Shown one piece after another: positions 42,323 to 52,936 of a stretch of 64,000 nucleotides of DNA; positions within the stretch are counted from its first letter, which is position 1, and every line of letters starts with the position of its first letter. The stretch lies in NCBI GenBank assembly GCA_958295665.1, contig OY282559.1, forward strand, positions 258,050,245 to 258,114,244, in the 5' to 3' direction. The notes below the pieces were generated by a model that was given only the letters and a program-made list of their open reading frames with translations, did no database searches and was not told where the DNA came from. A program made the position numbers and the translations under genes. The stretch comes from Tipula vernalis. Its lineage: Eukaryota > Arthropoda > Insecta > Diptera > Tipulidae.

Positions 42323-43992
42323 TTAGTTTGACATCTACTACAGTTATTGAAGGAGAATCCCGCTAATCCACATTTCCCACAGAATTGGTGCGTAAGATCC
42401 ATTGGACAGTCACCATATCTGTGTCCAAGATCCTTGCAATTCCAACATACCAAAAACATTTTTGGGTGTAACGCTTCGACTTGTTCGACTCCTGCGCCTA
42501 GCTCATCACTATCTGAAACTTCGTTACCTCTCTGACTGTTATCTGATGCCATAAAAGTACAACTAGTATACCTGCTGGAAGTAGATGGCTTAGAGATCTG
42601 TTCGACAGTTAAAGGAGCGCGTTTAGTTCGAGAATCGATTAATCGACGTGGGTCATATCCGGAAGTAGACCACAACCTTTCGTAATTGTCACACACCTGA
42701 CGCAAATCTTCCAATGAACGAACTTTTCCATTGCAGGTAGCATTTCGCAATGCCGGGTTCATATTTTCTAATGCCACATCTAGTAACTCGCGGCCTCGTA
42801 GTGGTTTTTGTAATCGAGTATTTATGCTTTCTATATCTAGAACGTAATCGCTAAAACTTTCTTTTGCGTATTGAGTACGATGCCTGATATATCGACGTGA
42901 TGCGCGGTCATTTTCCATACTGCTAAATCTATCTAACAAAGCTTTGCGAAACTGCTCCCACGTTGCATTGTTATTTTTTCTTATGTAAATATAATAAAAT
43001 TTTTCGGCCTTTCCTGAAACAAAGTTTCGTACTAAATGGATTAATTCATCGCGAGGTATTTGATCCTGACTAGCATGTTGTTCAAGTTTCATAAGAAAAT
43101 CGTGAACATTGTCGTCAACGTTCCGACTGTCCGTCCTACCAGAAAATGAAATTTTCCACTTTGAAGGATGAGTACCCCTGCGATACCACGAATTGTTTCT
43201 CTTACCCTTTCCTGACGACCTACGGTGGCCCTTATACTGCAAAGAGGAACTATGGTCTGAATCGGTATTGGATTCATCAGTATTGTGACTCTCTAAGTCC
43301 TCGCTACTTTGGGTATTCCTAAAAGAATGGGTTTCTGCACGCCTAGAATTCTGAACACCTGAAGTTTGTAATTTGAGCATCAAACTTGCCGATAATTCGT
43401 CTATTTTTTTGGAAATTTTTTCTTCTAGATGTTGTTCTACTTCTTCTAATGACAAAGCAAGAGGATCATGAATTGACCTTGGATGGCTTATATTATGTGA
43501 GCTTACATTATCTTTACTTTTATTAGCAGAGGTGGAAGCTACAATAACTCCTTGATTTTTTTGTTGCATAGATTCAGCTTCCCATTTCTTAATATCCCTA
43601 TTAACAGACCTGGCTATACGTTTTAAAACGGTTAATAAAGTATGGGATACTGATGGAAGATTATCAAAAGAATTTATTAAACGCTCCGTTCTATCTTTCC
43701 AGTGGAATATTTTGAACAATAATTTACGCTTTTCCGGAATCGAACTATTGTCTGTGTTATCGATAAAATCTTCAATTTCCATGATACTTTGATTTATCAG
43801 TTGTAATTCATCCTCCGGTCGTTTAGTAACGTGAGACTTTTTGGGTTGAAGATTCGCATCTAAAAGTTCATTTTTTAATAATTCACGGAATTTATTTTCT
43901 ACGCCTACTTGTTCGGCACTTAACCCACGAACCGCGTATTCTACTATAAGTTCGTCTGCCGTTAATGCTTCTACAAATGTAGCAAAATCCAT
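42232..43992 (-). CDS. gag: G3 Gag
   Basis: This 586-residue frame starts MDFATFVEALTADELIVEYA. It has a charged, coiled N-terminal half, and a capsid-like region around residues 285-440 (FLMKLEQHASQDQIPRDELI, WEQFRKALLDRFSSMENDRA, YAKESFSDYVLDIESINTRL). A zinc knuckle, CWNCKDLGHRYGDC (CX2CX4HX4C), lies near residues 517-530, followed by a second Cys-rich piece, CGKCGLAGFSFNNC. The frame ends at TAA (42232-42234). About 75 nt before the stop lies the slippery heptamer that shifts a fraction of ribosomes into pol. The intact protein forms the capsid and packages RNA in the cytoplasm. Confidence 0.9.
   Translation of the reverse strand: MDFATFVEALTADELIVEYAVRGLSAEQVGVENKFRELLKNELLDANLQPKKSHVTKRPEDELQLINQSIMEIEDFIDNTDNSSIPEKRKLLFKIFHWKDRTERLINSFDNLPSVSHTLLTVLKRIARSVNRDIKKWEAESMQQKNQGVIVASTSANKSKDNVSSHNISHPRSIHDPLALSLEEVEQHLEEKISKKIDELSASLMLKLQTSGVQNSRRAETHSFRNTQSSEDLESHNTDESNTDSDHSSSLQYKGHRRSSGKGKRNNSWYRRGTHPSKWKISFSGRTDSRNVDDNVHDFLMKLEQHASQDQIPRDELIHLVRNFVSGKAEKFYYIYIRKNNNATWEQFRKALLDRFSSMENDRASRRYIRHRTQYAKESFSDYVLDIESINTRLQKPLRGRELLDVALENMNPALRNATCNGKVRSLEDLRQVCDNYERLWSTSGYDPRRLIDSRTKRAPLTVEQISKPSTSSRYTSCTFMASDNSQRGNEVSDSDELGAGVEQVEALHPKMFLVCWNCKDLGHRYGDCPMDLTHQFCGKCGLAGFSFNNCSRCQTKTEGNGRPNVRQSGESRSDRNSIPKAPTSK
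42253..42316 (-). promoter_or_regulatory. -1 programmed frameshift signal of G3 gag-pol
   Basis: On the minus strand the heptamer GGGAAAC (42316-42310) lies in the gag frame as G-GGA-AAC, the X-XXY-YYZ pattern. The pol frame first opens just upstream (stop at 42323-42325). A 6-nt spacer (42309-42304) is followed by a perfect 9-bp stem: CCGAACGTG (42303-42295) pairs with CACGTTCGG (42278-42270), with a 16-nt loop. Loop bases GGGGA (42285-42281) can pair with TCCCC (42257-42253) downstream to make a pseudoknot. The pol frame is -1 relative to gag. Confidence 0.85.
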
Positions 43993-45141
43993 TTTACACT
44001 AATTAATAATTTAAATATAATTTAAATAATTAATAATTGATAATTAATTCTAATATTTTAAAGGTAACAGATTAAATTTTATATCTATTAAATTTTATAT
44101 TTATATCTATAACGTTATTTTATCTACATAAAGTTTTGAACCATTCACCTCATCAAATTGATTTATTTAATTAATTTTTGAAATAAATTTTAAAATTAAA
44201 AATAATCCACACCCTGTAGATACGAAAGAAAATAATAATATTTTTAATATTTTGCTCAATGCTCGAACAGTTTGGAACAAGTAACAAGCAAAAAAATAAT
44301 ATCAATGATAATTTAGAAATAATCAAGCACAATTCTTGTGTTTATGTTTTTCTAACTAGACAATGGGATGACTGTAGTTACGTGACTATACATATTCAAC
44401 TCTTAAATATGATAAATATGGATGCCAAATGAACTGCAGTTTAACTAAAAATAATGTTCTAAAAAAAAAAATTAAATAAGAATTGGGAATTTTATCTACT
44501 CAAAACAAATTAATTATTGCGTACTTTAATCAACAAAAATTACATGAATGATATTTAGAAATTGCTGAGCAGTTAAACTTATTTCCATTGAGAAACCAGG
44601 AATCACCCAGCCGTCAATCAATGGTGTATAAATCCACTATCAATCAACAAACTAAATTTGGTCTGACTGCTTCTAACGTTTTGAAATTTGGTTAAATTTA
44701 TTATGAAAGCCAAAAAAATTACAGATTCCACAATATTAAATGAGAAATTAAAATGTCCGACCAATAAGAATACCGAATCACGATATATCAATTACAGTCT
44801 GGTCCACCAATATCGATCACCAAAATATTATGGATTTTAAAATTCTATAGCTGTTAGCCGTATTGTAAGAGTAGACAATAATAAATAATAATACACACAA
44901 AAAAAAAAATCTTAATAAATAACAATAAAGACCTTAAGGGCACACGGAAAAACAAATAAGTAACCGCAAGTATTACTGAAGCGGTAATAAACTTATTATT
45001 CTAGCGTTACATGGTGAAGCCATGTGGATGCTTTGTTAAAGCTACCAGTCTCAAATATTAACGGTTAACTTAAACTTTACATTATAACAACAGTACTATA
45101 TCATCACAACGACCCGTTTCGGTCCCTGTTTCGGCGCCATT
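43993..45141 (-). other. G3 leader between 5' LTR and gag
   Basis: This is non-coding, AT-rich sequence of about 1.15 kb. The primer-binding site lies at its upstream end (45140-45122 on the minus strand). I see no other element in it. Confidence 0.7.
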
Positions 45142-46032
45142 TGTAACTCCATTGGCTTGGGTCGATCAGACACTACATGGCACACTATTTAATTTGGATA
45201 GCCATCAGTGGTTAGGGCAGGTTTTGACGTTGCATATAGTGCCGACGGCCAATGTACAAAATTGTTTGTGGTTTATGGTAAAGTGTGCAAGAAGCTGGAC
45301 TTAAAATAACCTCGAAAAAAAAACACTAGTTCATTTTAGCATCCTAAGGGCACGCTCCCACTCAATCATCCCGAAATTTTTAGTAAAAATACATAACTTT
45401 TACTCAAATTACTTTTAGTAAACTACTAGAAAATCAAGGGAAAAAAAATCCACTATACACGGATAAAAACAAATAAAATTCTTTCCCCGACTGTACGTCC
45501 AACTAGAACCAAAATTTAAAAACAAAAAAATATCCATTCACAAAACAAAATAATTTATGTGACGTTTTTTTTTTGTTTTGACTAATACTAGTTAAATATT
45601 GATAATAATAATAATATAAATATACCAAAATATGTTAATCAATAAAAATTACGTCACCGGATTACAATGATGATGATAATCGGCATTCTTGTCCTTGCTT
45701 CATCTGTTAACGCTATTTTCTCTAATTGATTGACTGATGCTTTTATAAAATACGGTTTTTTTTTCAACTGATATTCATCATATCTACCATTCGTGGCGAT
45801 CATATCAGTACTGTCCCATTTTTTTGTTCTTTATACCACAAGTAATTTCCAGATTTAGCGGTTCTTTTCCCCTATTTTAACATAACGTTAATTGAACATT
45901 CCAAATTTGCATGTTTACCTTCCAAACTTGTTCTTAATTACAGTACACGAAGCACATATAGCAATTTTTCTTTCTCTTCGTATCTACAACTACAAGGCAG
46001 GCAATAAAGTGAGAAAAGTGCGATTCGTTACA
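45142..46032 (-). repeat. 5' LTR of G3
   Basis: 891 bp; two differences from the other copy in my line-by-line comparison. Confidence 0.95.
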
Positions 46033-46943
46033 GATTCAACCACTTTCTATACTCCAAAACTGGAGATATATTGTGGCCAACAACCAGCTGGGCCAAACAA
46101 CTTTTGTAATAAACCGGAACTAATTGTGAATAGAATAACATAACACTTACAAGGTGTTGGTAGGAACATTACAATGTATAACTGGTTCACTACACATTCA
46201 TTGGCTGAAAACTTGTTGCAGAAAAAACTACTTTCCAGAACCAACTACCAGAATTCACTACCGGTAAATATCGTGAAATAAAATCAACGCTTTTTAGATA
46301 TAGAAAGAATGCCACAATTATATTCTACGTTCCAAAAAAAGAACAAGTGTGTATTACTACTTTCAACACTTCATTTGGATGGCAATATAATTAGTAATCA
46401 TAAAAGTTTACCCGAAATTATAAAGTTTTATAATAAAACAAAAGGTGGTGTTGACACTACCGACCAGCTATGCGCAACGTATAATGTGGCTAGAAATGCT
46501 CGCAGATGGCCTTTGGTAGTATTTTTTAGTAAGCTCATTTTATCAGGCATAAATGCCCGAATAATATTGCTATCCAACGAAAATCCACCACTCCAGTATA
46601 AAAAAAGATCATTATTTATAAAGGATCTTGCTTTGAGCCTCATACAAGCTCAGATCGATCGACGAAGCATGTGTAGGACATTGCCTGCTAATATAAGAAG
46701 TTAGCTGCATTAAATTTGCAAGTAAAACTCCTGCAAACAGTCTGCACCAGAAACCAGGACCATCGCAAACAAACACAATCACGCAACCATTGCCAAAGAA
46801 GAGAAAGGCAGATAAGCAATATCGGTGCCAGGTGTGTAGCTACAAAAGTGACCGGAAAACTCAAAACCACATGTTTTAAGTGTGATAGATACATTTGTGG
46901 TAGCCATGCAATATCACTTTGTTCCGATTGCTATGAAAAATAG
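46033..46943 (+). pseudogene. piggyBac transposase, C-terminal half with cysteine-rich end
   Basis: The text resumes after G3 with DSTTFYTPKLEIYCGQQPAG. Then MYNWFTTHSLAENL, KGGVDTTDQLCATYNVARNA and RRWPLVVFFSKLI follow (the third catalytic Asp lies in GGVDTTDQ, about 46449). The C-terminal cysteine-rich domain is RCVATKVTGKLKTTCFKCDR followed by YICGSHAISLCSDC (about 46830-46935), a typical piggyBac end. Stops near 46140, 46280 and 46703 break the frame. Confidence 0.83.
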
Positions 46944-47340
46944 GACCAAACGGCTACACAACCCTACAAAAAAACAAGGTAAATTGCTCGATTTCTTTGG
47001 TATTTTACTCAAAATGTATGTTCTACCAGTAAAAAATTATGTTCTAATAAACTTTTGTTTAACATTTCAGCTTTCCAAAACATATAATATGTAACATGTA
47101 ATGACTGAAATGAACTAATGTGACAGGTTTTACAAAACCATAAATTTTTTTTTTTGCTGATATGAAGTGTATTGTTTATCTTTGAAAAAATTATTGAACG
47201 AATAAATCTTTTTTTTATTTTTTATTTTATTGTAATATTATCAAATTTACTTAAAATTAACAAATTTTACGATTTGGATGGTAAGATTTTTTGCATCAGC
47301 GGTTTTTGTATTATGGGTGGATTACACCCATGGTTAGTAG

Positions 47341-47703
47341 TTATGTACTGAGAATAGAGGTTAGTAATGGAGGGTTCATTTTCGCTTCATCTCCAACAAG
47401 TGTCAACAGCAAATTGATTTTCTTTTTTTCTTCCGTGACGGGCCATTTATCAATGCCAGCTGCAGTCAGATATTCGTGCCAATTTCTTTTGAATAATTCA
47501 AAATTTTCGTCGATATTGCCTTGAGTTTCCAGTGGCTTCAGGAATGGTACATGCTGCATTAGTGTACTGTGATCGTAAACACGTTTTTTATCAAAATCCT
47601 CACGTAATGCTTTTAGACCTTGATTTACCAATTGCATGTTTTCATTAATGCCATTACAACTTTTAGTGAACAGTTTAATAACTTCTGTAAGTTCTTCACC
47701 CAT
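47341..47703 (-). pseudogene. G1 gag, N-terminal part
   Basis: The 120-residue frame starts MGEELTEVIKLFTKSCNGIN and contains HVPFLKPLETQGNIDENFEL followed by FKRNWHEYLTAAGI. That is the standard start of the insect Gypsy capsid (PEPFDG-like, NWxxFKxxWxxYxxA). It ends LLTLVGDEAKM and is then cut off by the piggyBac insertion; the continuation lies at 36890-36489. Confidence 0.75.
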
Positions 47704-47888
47704 TTTTGAGACAAATTTCTGAATTAATTTTACTATTTAACAAGAACTTAACCTCACTTTTTTTTTTTTTTTTTAATTTGAGTTTTATTTAAGGGAAACT
47801 AATTTATTTTCGATGAAAATTATTTGTCCAACACGTAGTTAAGTATTTATTTATTTATTTGTACCATGTTATTACACATCTGACACCA

Positions 47889-47997
47889 TGTTATGGTTTT
47901 ATATTTATATTCTTCCTTGCCCTCACTCGTACAACTGAACTTCAACCTCCATATGGAAAATTCATTATCATTGATTTGTTAAATCTAATATGGATAT
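47889..47997 (-). repeat. 5' LTR of G1, outer part (split by G2)
   Basis: It matches 33157-33313 apart from a 40-bp gap and a few changes. It continues after G2 at 52937. Confidence 0.8.
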
Positions 47998-48287
47998 TGT
48001 CATGAATGTGTCATGAATGAGTTATCATGAAGAAGTTAAAAAGTAAAACTAACTTCAAGCATGTCAGATTAATTTGTTAACAACTGAACCATAACCAACT
48101 TCATGCTAAATATGATATAGTTCAGTGTGGTAAGAGATACAAGATGGATGCACGTCACATTCATGGTTATCAAAGAGTGGTTATAAAATAATACTAAATG
48201 TTGTAAACTTGAATTATAAACTAATAAATAAATATAAAAACTAAATAATAAAAGTGTATTTAATTAAACAAGATTCACAACATGACA
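47998..48287 (+). repeat. 5' LTR of G2
   Basis: 290 bp, no visible difference from the 3' copy. Confidence 0.95.
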
Positions 48288-48545
48288 TGGCGCAGCCGGA
48301 TGTTTAATAAACTAAAAGATTAAAAGGTAGAAATAATAACAGAAAAGAATTGGTGTGCGTGCACGTTAAAAATTTAAGGTTAATCAAAACGGATACTTAG
48401 AAAAACAAAAAATTGTGTAAAAAATTTATAAAAATAAAGTGAATACAAATAAAATTAAAGAAAATGAACCAGGGGTAGATGAGAAAAGTGACAAAGGGAG
48501 GTAGATGAGAAAAGTGACAAAGTTAAAATAGCCATATTTTTTAAT

Positions 48546-49661
48546 TTGGTTGGTGATGAAGCAGTCGAAAAGTTTGAAACTCTAAAAATTGAAACGGAAA
48601 ATAAAGAAAAGTATGAAGAAGTAATAAAAGCATATCAAACTCTATGCAGTAAAAAGAAAAATTCTGAAAGCCTCAACCGTTATATGTTTTTTCAACGAAA
48701 GCAAATACAAAGTGAAACTATCTCCGAATACATCACACAACTGCAAAAAATGAGTTTAAATTGCAAATTTGAACAATTGAGGGAAGAATTGATAAAAGAT
48801 CAAATAATTGGCGGAATCACAAACAACGGGTTGAAACAAAAATTATTAAAGGAGGAAGATATGAATTTAGATAAGTGCATTCCTATATGTCAAACGTCGG
48901 AACTAGCTGAAGAACAGATAAAACAATTAAAGCAACCAAAATCATCAGTTGATGTAATTAAAAAACAAACGCATCATAATTCATCAAGAGGAACAAATGA
49001 GAGCGGATCTAATCAAACAACATTAAAAAATCGAGATTGCAGCAAATGCGGAAAATATCATGATGTTAATAGATGTCCTGCATTCGGGCGCGCAAAGGCG
49101 TGTTCGATTTGTAATCGGATTGGTCATTTTCAGGTAAAATGTTACTTTAACCATTACAATAAGTTAAATCAAAATAATAAAACTCAAAATTGTAGTAGAA
49201 ACGCTAATAACTTCAATAGAAATCAAAATAATTTTAATTACAATAGCCGTAGCAATTCTAGTAATAATGCCAATAAAACTAATAGTAATCAGAAAAGACA
49301 AATGCATAGCGTAGATATACAAAATGAAGAGGAATCAATTAAATTTTTAGGATCAGTTAATGTAAAATCAATTGACACTGTTGGTAGTAATAATGTAAAG
49401 GGTTGGCTTGAAAAAATTATTTTATTAGATTTAAATAAAACAATATTATTTAAAATTGATACTGGTGCCGAATGCAACGTAATTAGTTTTGACATTATTG
49501 AAAATAGTAATTTAAAGTTAAATAAGTGCATGTCAAAACTGGTAACGTACAATGGCGGTGAATTAAATATAATTGGTACAGTCACATTATTGTCAAAAAT
49601 AAAAGAATTTACAGAAAATATTACATATTATGTATTAGAGATAAAACAGTACCAATTTTAG
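48546..49661 (+). pseudogene. G2 gag and protease, no start codon and a frame break at the end
   Basis: The open stretch (371 codons) begins without an ATG inside the capsid (LVGDEAVEKFETLKIETENK). It continues with RYMFFQRKQIQSETISEYIT and two Cys/His knuckles (CSKCGKYHDVNRC, CSICNRIGHFQVKC; 49037-49140). An asparagine-rich linker and the protease site FKIDTGAECNVISF (about 49450-49490) follow. Upstream, a 22-bp word (GTAGATGAGAAAAGTGACAA) is present twice (48474 and 48500), and the usual gag N-terminus is missing. The frame ends at 49661, shortly after YYVLEIK, although the protease similarity continues in another frame, so a one-base break lies near 49645-49655. Confidence 0.8.
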
Positions 49662-49723
49662 GATTAGAAACAATTGAAAAATTTAATTTAATTAAAAGAA
49701 TCAACAATATTAATATTGAACAG

Positions 49724-52528
49724 ATGTTCAAAAACTATGAAGATGTATTCAATGGTCTTGGAGAAATATCAAATTTTGAATATGATTTTCAATTAAAACG
49801 TGACTACATTCCAAAAATAGAAAACCTTAGAAGTATCCCATTCAAAATTAGAGACAGAATAAAAGAGGAATTAGATAAAATGGAACAAGCCGAAATAATT
49901 AGAAAAGTAAGTGAACCTACAGAATTTGTTAGTAATTTAGTAATCATAAAAAAGCCAGATGATAAATTGAGAATATGTCTAGATCCCAAAAACTTGAATG
50001 ATTGTCTGTTAAGGCAACATCATCCCATGCCAACATTCGACAACATTGCTAGCCGGATGAAAAACGCAAAATTTTACAGCACCTTCGACTGTAAAACGGC
50101 GTTTTATCAAGTCAAATTAAGTGAAAGCAGTGAAGTACTCACAACTTTCATTACACCATTTGGGCGGTATTGCTTTAAGCGTATGCCATATGGAATTAAA
50201 ACGGCTACCGAAATATATCAAAAAAAATTTAAAGACATTTTTGATGGTATCCCGAACATAGAAATTTATGTGGATGAAATAATCGCATGGTCGGATTCGT
50301 ATGAAGACCATTATAAAACGTTAAAAAAAATACTAGACAGGGCTAGAGAGTTTAATATAAAATTCAACAGGCAGAAGTGCAAATTTGCACAAAATTCAAT
50401 AAAATTTTTAGGTCATGTATTTGATAGGAATGGTATACGAATGGATGAGCAAAAGATTAAAGCTATCAAAAACATGCAAGTGCCAAAAGACAAGAAGGGT
50501 ATTCAACGTTTCTTGGGTACAGTCACATATCTATCAAGATTTATTCCGAACACATCACAGATCACCGAGCCTCTACGAAATTTAATTAAGAAACAAAATG
50601 AATTTAAATGGCTAGAAGAACATGAAAGAGCTTTTAATAAATTACAAGAACATATTACTTCAAACCCAGTATTATCATATTATGATCAGAATGAACATTG
50701 TGTAATCAACGTAGATGCAAGTAGTACAGGCGTAGGTGCAGTACTATTACAAAAAGGTAAACCAATAGCGTACAGTTCAAAGTCGTTCACAAATTCACAA
50801 AGGAACTGGGCTCAGATTGAAAAGGAACTAAATGCGGTAGTATTTGGGTGTGTAAAATTCCACCAATATGTGGCTGGAAGTAATTTTACAGTAGAAACGG
50901 ATCACAGTCCGTTAATCTCAATTTCAAAAAAATCATTAGCAGAAGTACCAGTTAGACTACAAAAGATGAAAATGAAACTGCAACCGTATGATTTGAATTT
51001 GGTATACAAACCGGGTTCGGAAATGTGGATATCGGATATGCTGTCAAGAGCTCACTTGGAGGAAGAAGAATCTGATCAAGAGATGGATGAAATGTCGATA
51101 TTAATGATTAATTTTTCAGAAAACATTTCTGATATGAAACTAGAAGAATTAAAAAATGAGTCGAAAATAGATACAGAAATACTAACATTGAGAAATTATA
51201 TCACACACGAATGGCCGGATAATAAACAAAACATACCTGCGATATTAAAACCGTACCATACATTTAGAGAAACATTGTATGTAGATGAAGAATTGGTGTG
51301 GAAAGGAAATAGTGTCGTTGTACCCACGAAATTAAGAAAAGATATATTAACGAACATGCATTATAATCACATGGGAATTCAAAAAACAAAAAATAGAGCA
51401 CGGCAAATAGTGTTTTGGCCGGGAATGAACAGAGAAATTGAAGAAATGATAGCAAACTGTCCAACATGTATAAATTTTCAAAAGGCCAACGTTAAAGAAG
51501 AATTAATGCCAATTGATGTACCAGATGGACCTTGGAAGACAGTTGGAACGGATATATTCTACTTTAAAAATCAAAACTACATAATAGTCATTGATTATTT
51601 TTCAAAATACATAGAAGTATCATCATTAACTGACATGAACAGCTCAACGACAATAAATTCATTAAAGTCAATATTTGCACGGCATGGAATACCATATGAA
51701 CTACATAGTGATGGAGGTCCGCAGTTCAATTGCAGACAGTTTAAAGAATTTGCGATGAATTATAATTTTAAACATATTATGTCAAGTCCTCATTATCCTC
51801 GTAGCAATGGGATGGCCGAACGGCATATTCAAACTCTTAAAAATATCTTAAAGAAGGCAGATTTTGATAATAAGGATCTTAATCTATGCTTGTTAGAATA
51901 TCGCAATACACCTATATCCAATGAATTAGGGTCTCCAAATGAATTATTATTTGGAAGAACAGTTAGGGGGATTCTACCTCATTTTCAAAAATATAATAAT
52001 AGCATATTTAAAAATATTCAACAAAAATTAGAAGATAGACAGTTTTTACAAAAAAAATATTATGATAGGAACGCTAAAAATTTATCAGAATTTAACGTAG
52101 GTGATAGAGTAAGAATTAGTAATAAAAATAGGCAGTGGGATACTGCTATTGTTTATCAAAAAACTCCATACCCAAGGCAATACAAAATACTAAGAAATGA
52201 CAATAAAATATTAACCAGAAACAGGTGTCATTTAAGAAGGAATGGTGGAAATGAAAGATTTGATGTTTCTCAGGACATTGATGAAATGTTAGATAAAAAT
52301 GTAGAATTTAAGAGTAGTAGTGAACAGATTGATGACACAAGTAACAGTACTGATGTAAATAATCTAAGTAGTAATGATGTTAATTGTAACTTGAATATTG
52401 ATAAAAATATTGTTGAATTAGACCAAAATATAAGAGAAAATGAAATCAAAAATAATGAATCTGATAGGCCTAAGAGGACAATAAGAAAACCGAGCTATTT
52501 GAATGATTACATTCAATATAAAATTTAA
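49724..52528 (+). CDS. pol: G2 pol: reverse transcriptase, RNase H, integrase, with altered YVDD
   Basis: The 934-codon frame is unbroken. Reverse transcriptase: PTEFVSNLVIIKKPDDKLRI near residue 65, TFDCKTAFYQVKL, RMPYGIKTATEIYQKKF and EIYVDEIIAWSD near residue 180. The catalytic box reads YVDE: the second Asp is Glu (GAA). RNase H: VINVDASSTGVGAVLLQKGK (about 328), IEKELNAVVFGCV and TDHSPL. Integrase: zinc finger HYNHMGIQKTKNRARQIVFW to CPTCINFQK (about 545-585), and acidic residues in VGTDIFYF, LHSDGGPQFN and GMAERHIQTLK (about 608-698). The C-terminal tail is Asn/Asp rich. The first Met is a convention; in intact relatives it is fused to protease. Confidence 0.88.
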   Translation: MFKNYEDVFNGLGEISNFEYDFQLKRDYIPKIENLRSIPFKIRDRIKEELDKMEQAEIIRKVSEPTEFVSNLVIIKKPDDKLRICLDPKNLNDCLLRQHHPMPTFDNIASRMKNAKFYSTFDCKTAFYQVKLSESSEVLTTFITPFGRYCFKRMPYGIKTATEIYQKKFKDIFDGIPNIEIYVDEIIAWSDSYEDHYKTLKKILDRAREFNIKFNRQKCKFAQNSIKFLGHVFDRNGIRMDEQKIKAIKNMQVPKDKKGIQRFLGTVTYLSRFIPNTSQITEPLRNLIKKQNEFKWLEEHERAFNKLQEHITSNPVLSYYDQNEHCVINVDASSTGVGAVLLQKGKPIAYSSKSFTNSQRNWAQIEKELNAVVFGCVKFHQYVAGSNFTVETDHSPLISISKKSLAEVPVRLQKMKMKLQPYDLNLVYKPGSEMWISDMLSRAHLEEEESDQEMDEMSILMINFSENISDMKLEELKNESKIDTEILTLRNYITHEWPDNKQNIPAILKPYHTFRETLYVDEELVWKGNSVVVPTKLRKDILTNMHYNHMGIQKTKNRARQIVFWPGMNREIEEMIANCPTCINFQKANVKEELMPIDVPDGPWKTVGTDIFYFKNQNYIIVIDYFSKYIEVSSLTDMNSSTTINSLKSIFARHGIPYELHSDGGPQFNCRQFKEFAMNYNFKHIMSSPHYPRSNGMAERHIQTLKNILKKADFDNKDLNLCLLEYRNTPISNELGSPNELLFGRTVRGILPHFQKYNNSIFKNIQQKLEDRQFLQKKYYDRNAKNLSEFNVGDRVRISNKNRQWDTAIVYQKTPYPRQYKILRNDNKILTRNRCHLRRNGGNERFDVSQDIDEMLDKNVEFKSSSEQIDDTSNSTDVNNLSSNDVNCNLNIDKNIVELDQNIRENEIKNNESDRPKRTIRKPSYLNDYIQYKI

Positions 52529-52646
52529 AAAAAAAAAAAAAAAAAAATCAATGCTTATGATTTAAGATAATATAATGTATTTATGTAACTACTGAATTAT
52601 TACATCTTATTAAATATATAAAAAAAAAAAAAAAAAAAAAAGAGGA

Positions 52647-52936
52647 TGTCATGAATGTGTCATGAATGAGTTATCATGAAGAAGTTAAAAAGTAAAACTA
52701 ACTTCAAGCATGTCAGATTAATTTGTTAACAACTGAACCATAACCAACTTCATGCTAAATATGATATAGTTCAGTGTGGTAAGAGATACAAGATGGATGC
52801 ACGTCACATTCATGGTTATCAAAGAGTGGTTATAAAATAATACTAAATGTTGTAAACTTGAATTATAAACTAATAAATAAATATAAAAACTAAATAATAA
52901 AAGTGTATTTAATTAAACAAGATTCACAACATGACA
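52647..52936 (+). repeat. 3' LTR of G2
   Basis: 290 bp; preceded by the A-rich/purine tract at 52621-52646. Confidence 0.95.

Larger units (their letters stand above)
38062..46032 (-). mobile_element. Ty3/Gypsy element G3, young and apparently intact
   Basis: The two 891-bp LTRs (38062-38952, 45142-46032) begin TGTAAC and end GTTACA. I find two substitutions between them (at 38085/45165 and 38174/45254). The flanking duplication is GATT (38058-38061, 46033-46036). The primer site TGGCGCCGAAACAGGGACC abuts the 5' LTR at 45140-45122 and resembles a tRNA-Lys site (16 of 18 by my recollection of that tRNA). Gag and pol are both uninterrupted and joined by a -1 frameshift signal. It sits in the piggyBac transposase. 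No clear purine tract precedes the 3' LTR. Confidence 0.93.
36894..47330 (+). mobile_element. piggyBac-like transposon interrupted by G3
   Basis: Candidate inverted ends are TGGGTATAATCCACCCA (36894-36910) and TGGGTGGATTACACCCA (47314-47330), 16 of 17 matching. Between them a + strand transposase is broken only by G3 (38062-46032) and a few frame errors. The TTAA target duplication expected for the family is not evident; flanks read TTTATAG and TGGTTAG. The exact ends are therefore tentative. Confidence 0.65.
47998..52936 (+). mobile_element. Ty3/Gypsy element G2, very young, inserted in the G1 LTR
   Basis: The 290-bp LTRs (47998-48287 and 52647-52936) begin TGTCATG and end CATGACA, and I found no difference between them. 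The target duplication is GATAT (47993-47997, 52937-52941). The primer site TGGCGCAGCCGGATG starts at 48288, and a long A-run ending AAAGAGGA precedes the 3' LTR as polypurine primer. One gag frame and one 934-codon pol frame lie between. Gag lacks a proper start, and protease has a frame break near 49650. Confidence 0.92.

Noticed and set aside
38062..46032. Duplicated 891-bp blocks as a segmental duplication
   Set aside because: They have TG...CA ends, a 4-bp target duplication, a primer site and a gag-pol body, so they are LTRs.
36894..47330. TTAA target duplication of piggyBac
   Set aside because: The flanks TTTATAG and TGGTTAG do not show TTAA at the chosen ends, so I did not claim it.
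49640..49665. Programmed frameshift in G2 protease
   Set aside because: There is an A-run but no canonical heptamer and no clear downstream stem, so a mutation is more likely.
52533..52646. Long A-runs as the tail of a processed pseudogene
   Set aside because: They lie directly before a Gypsy 3' LTR and fit its polypurine region.
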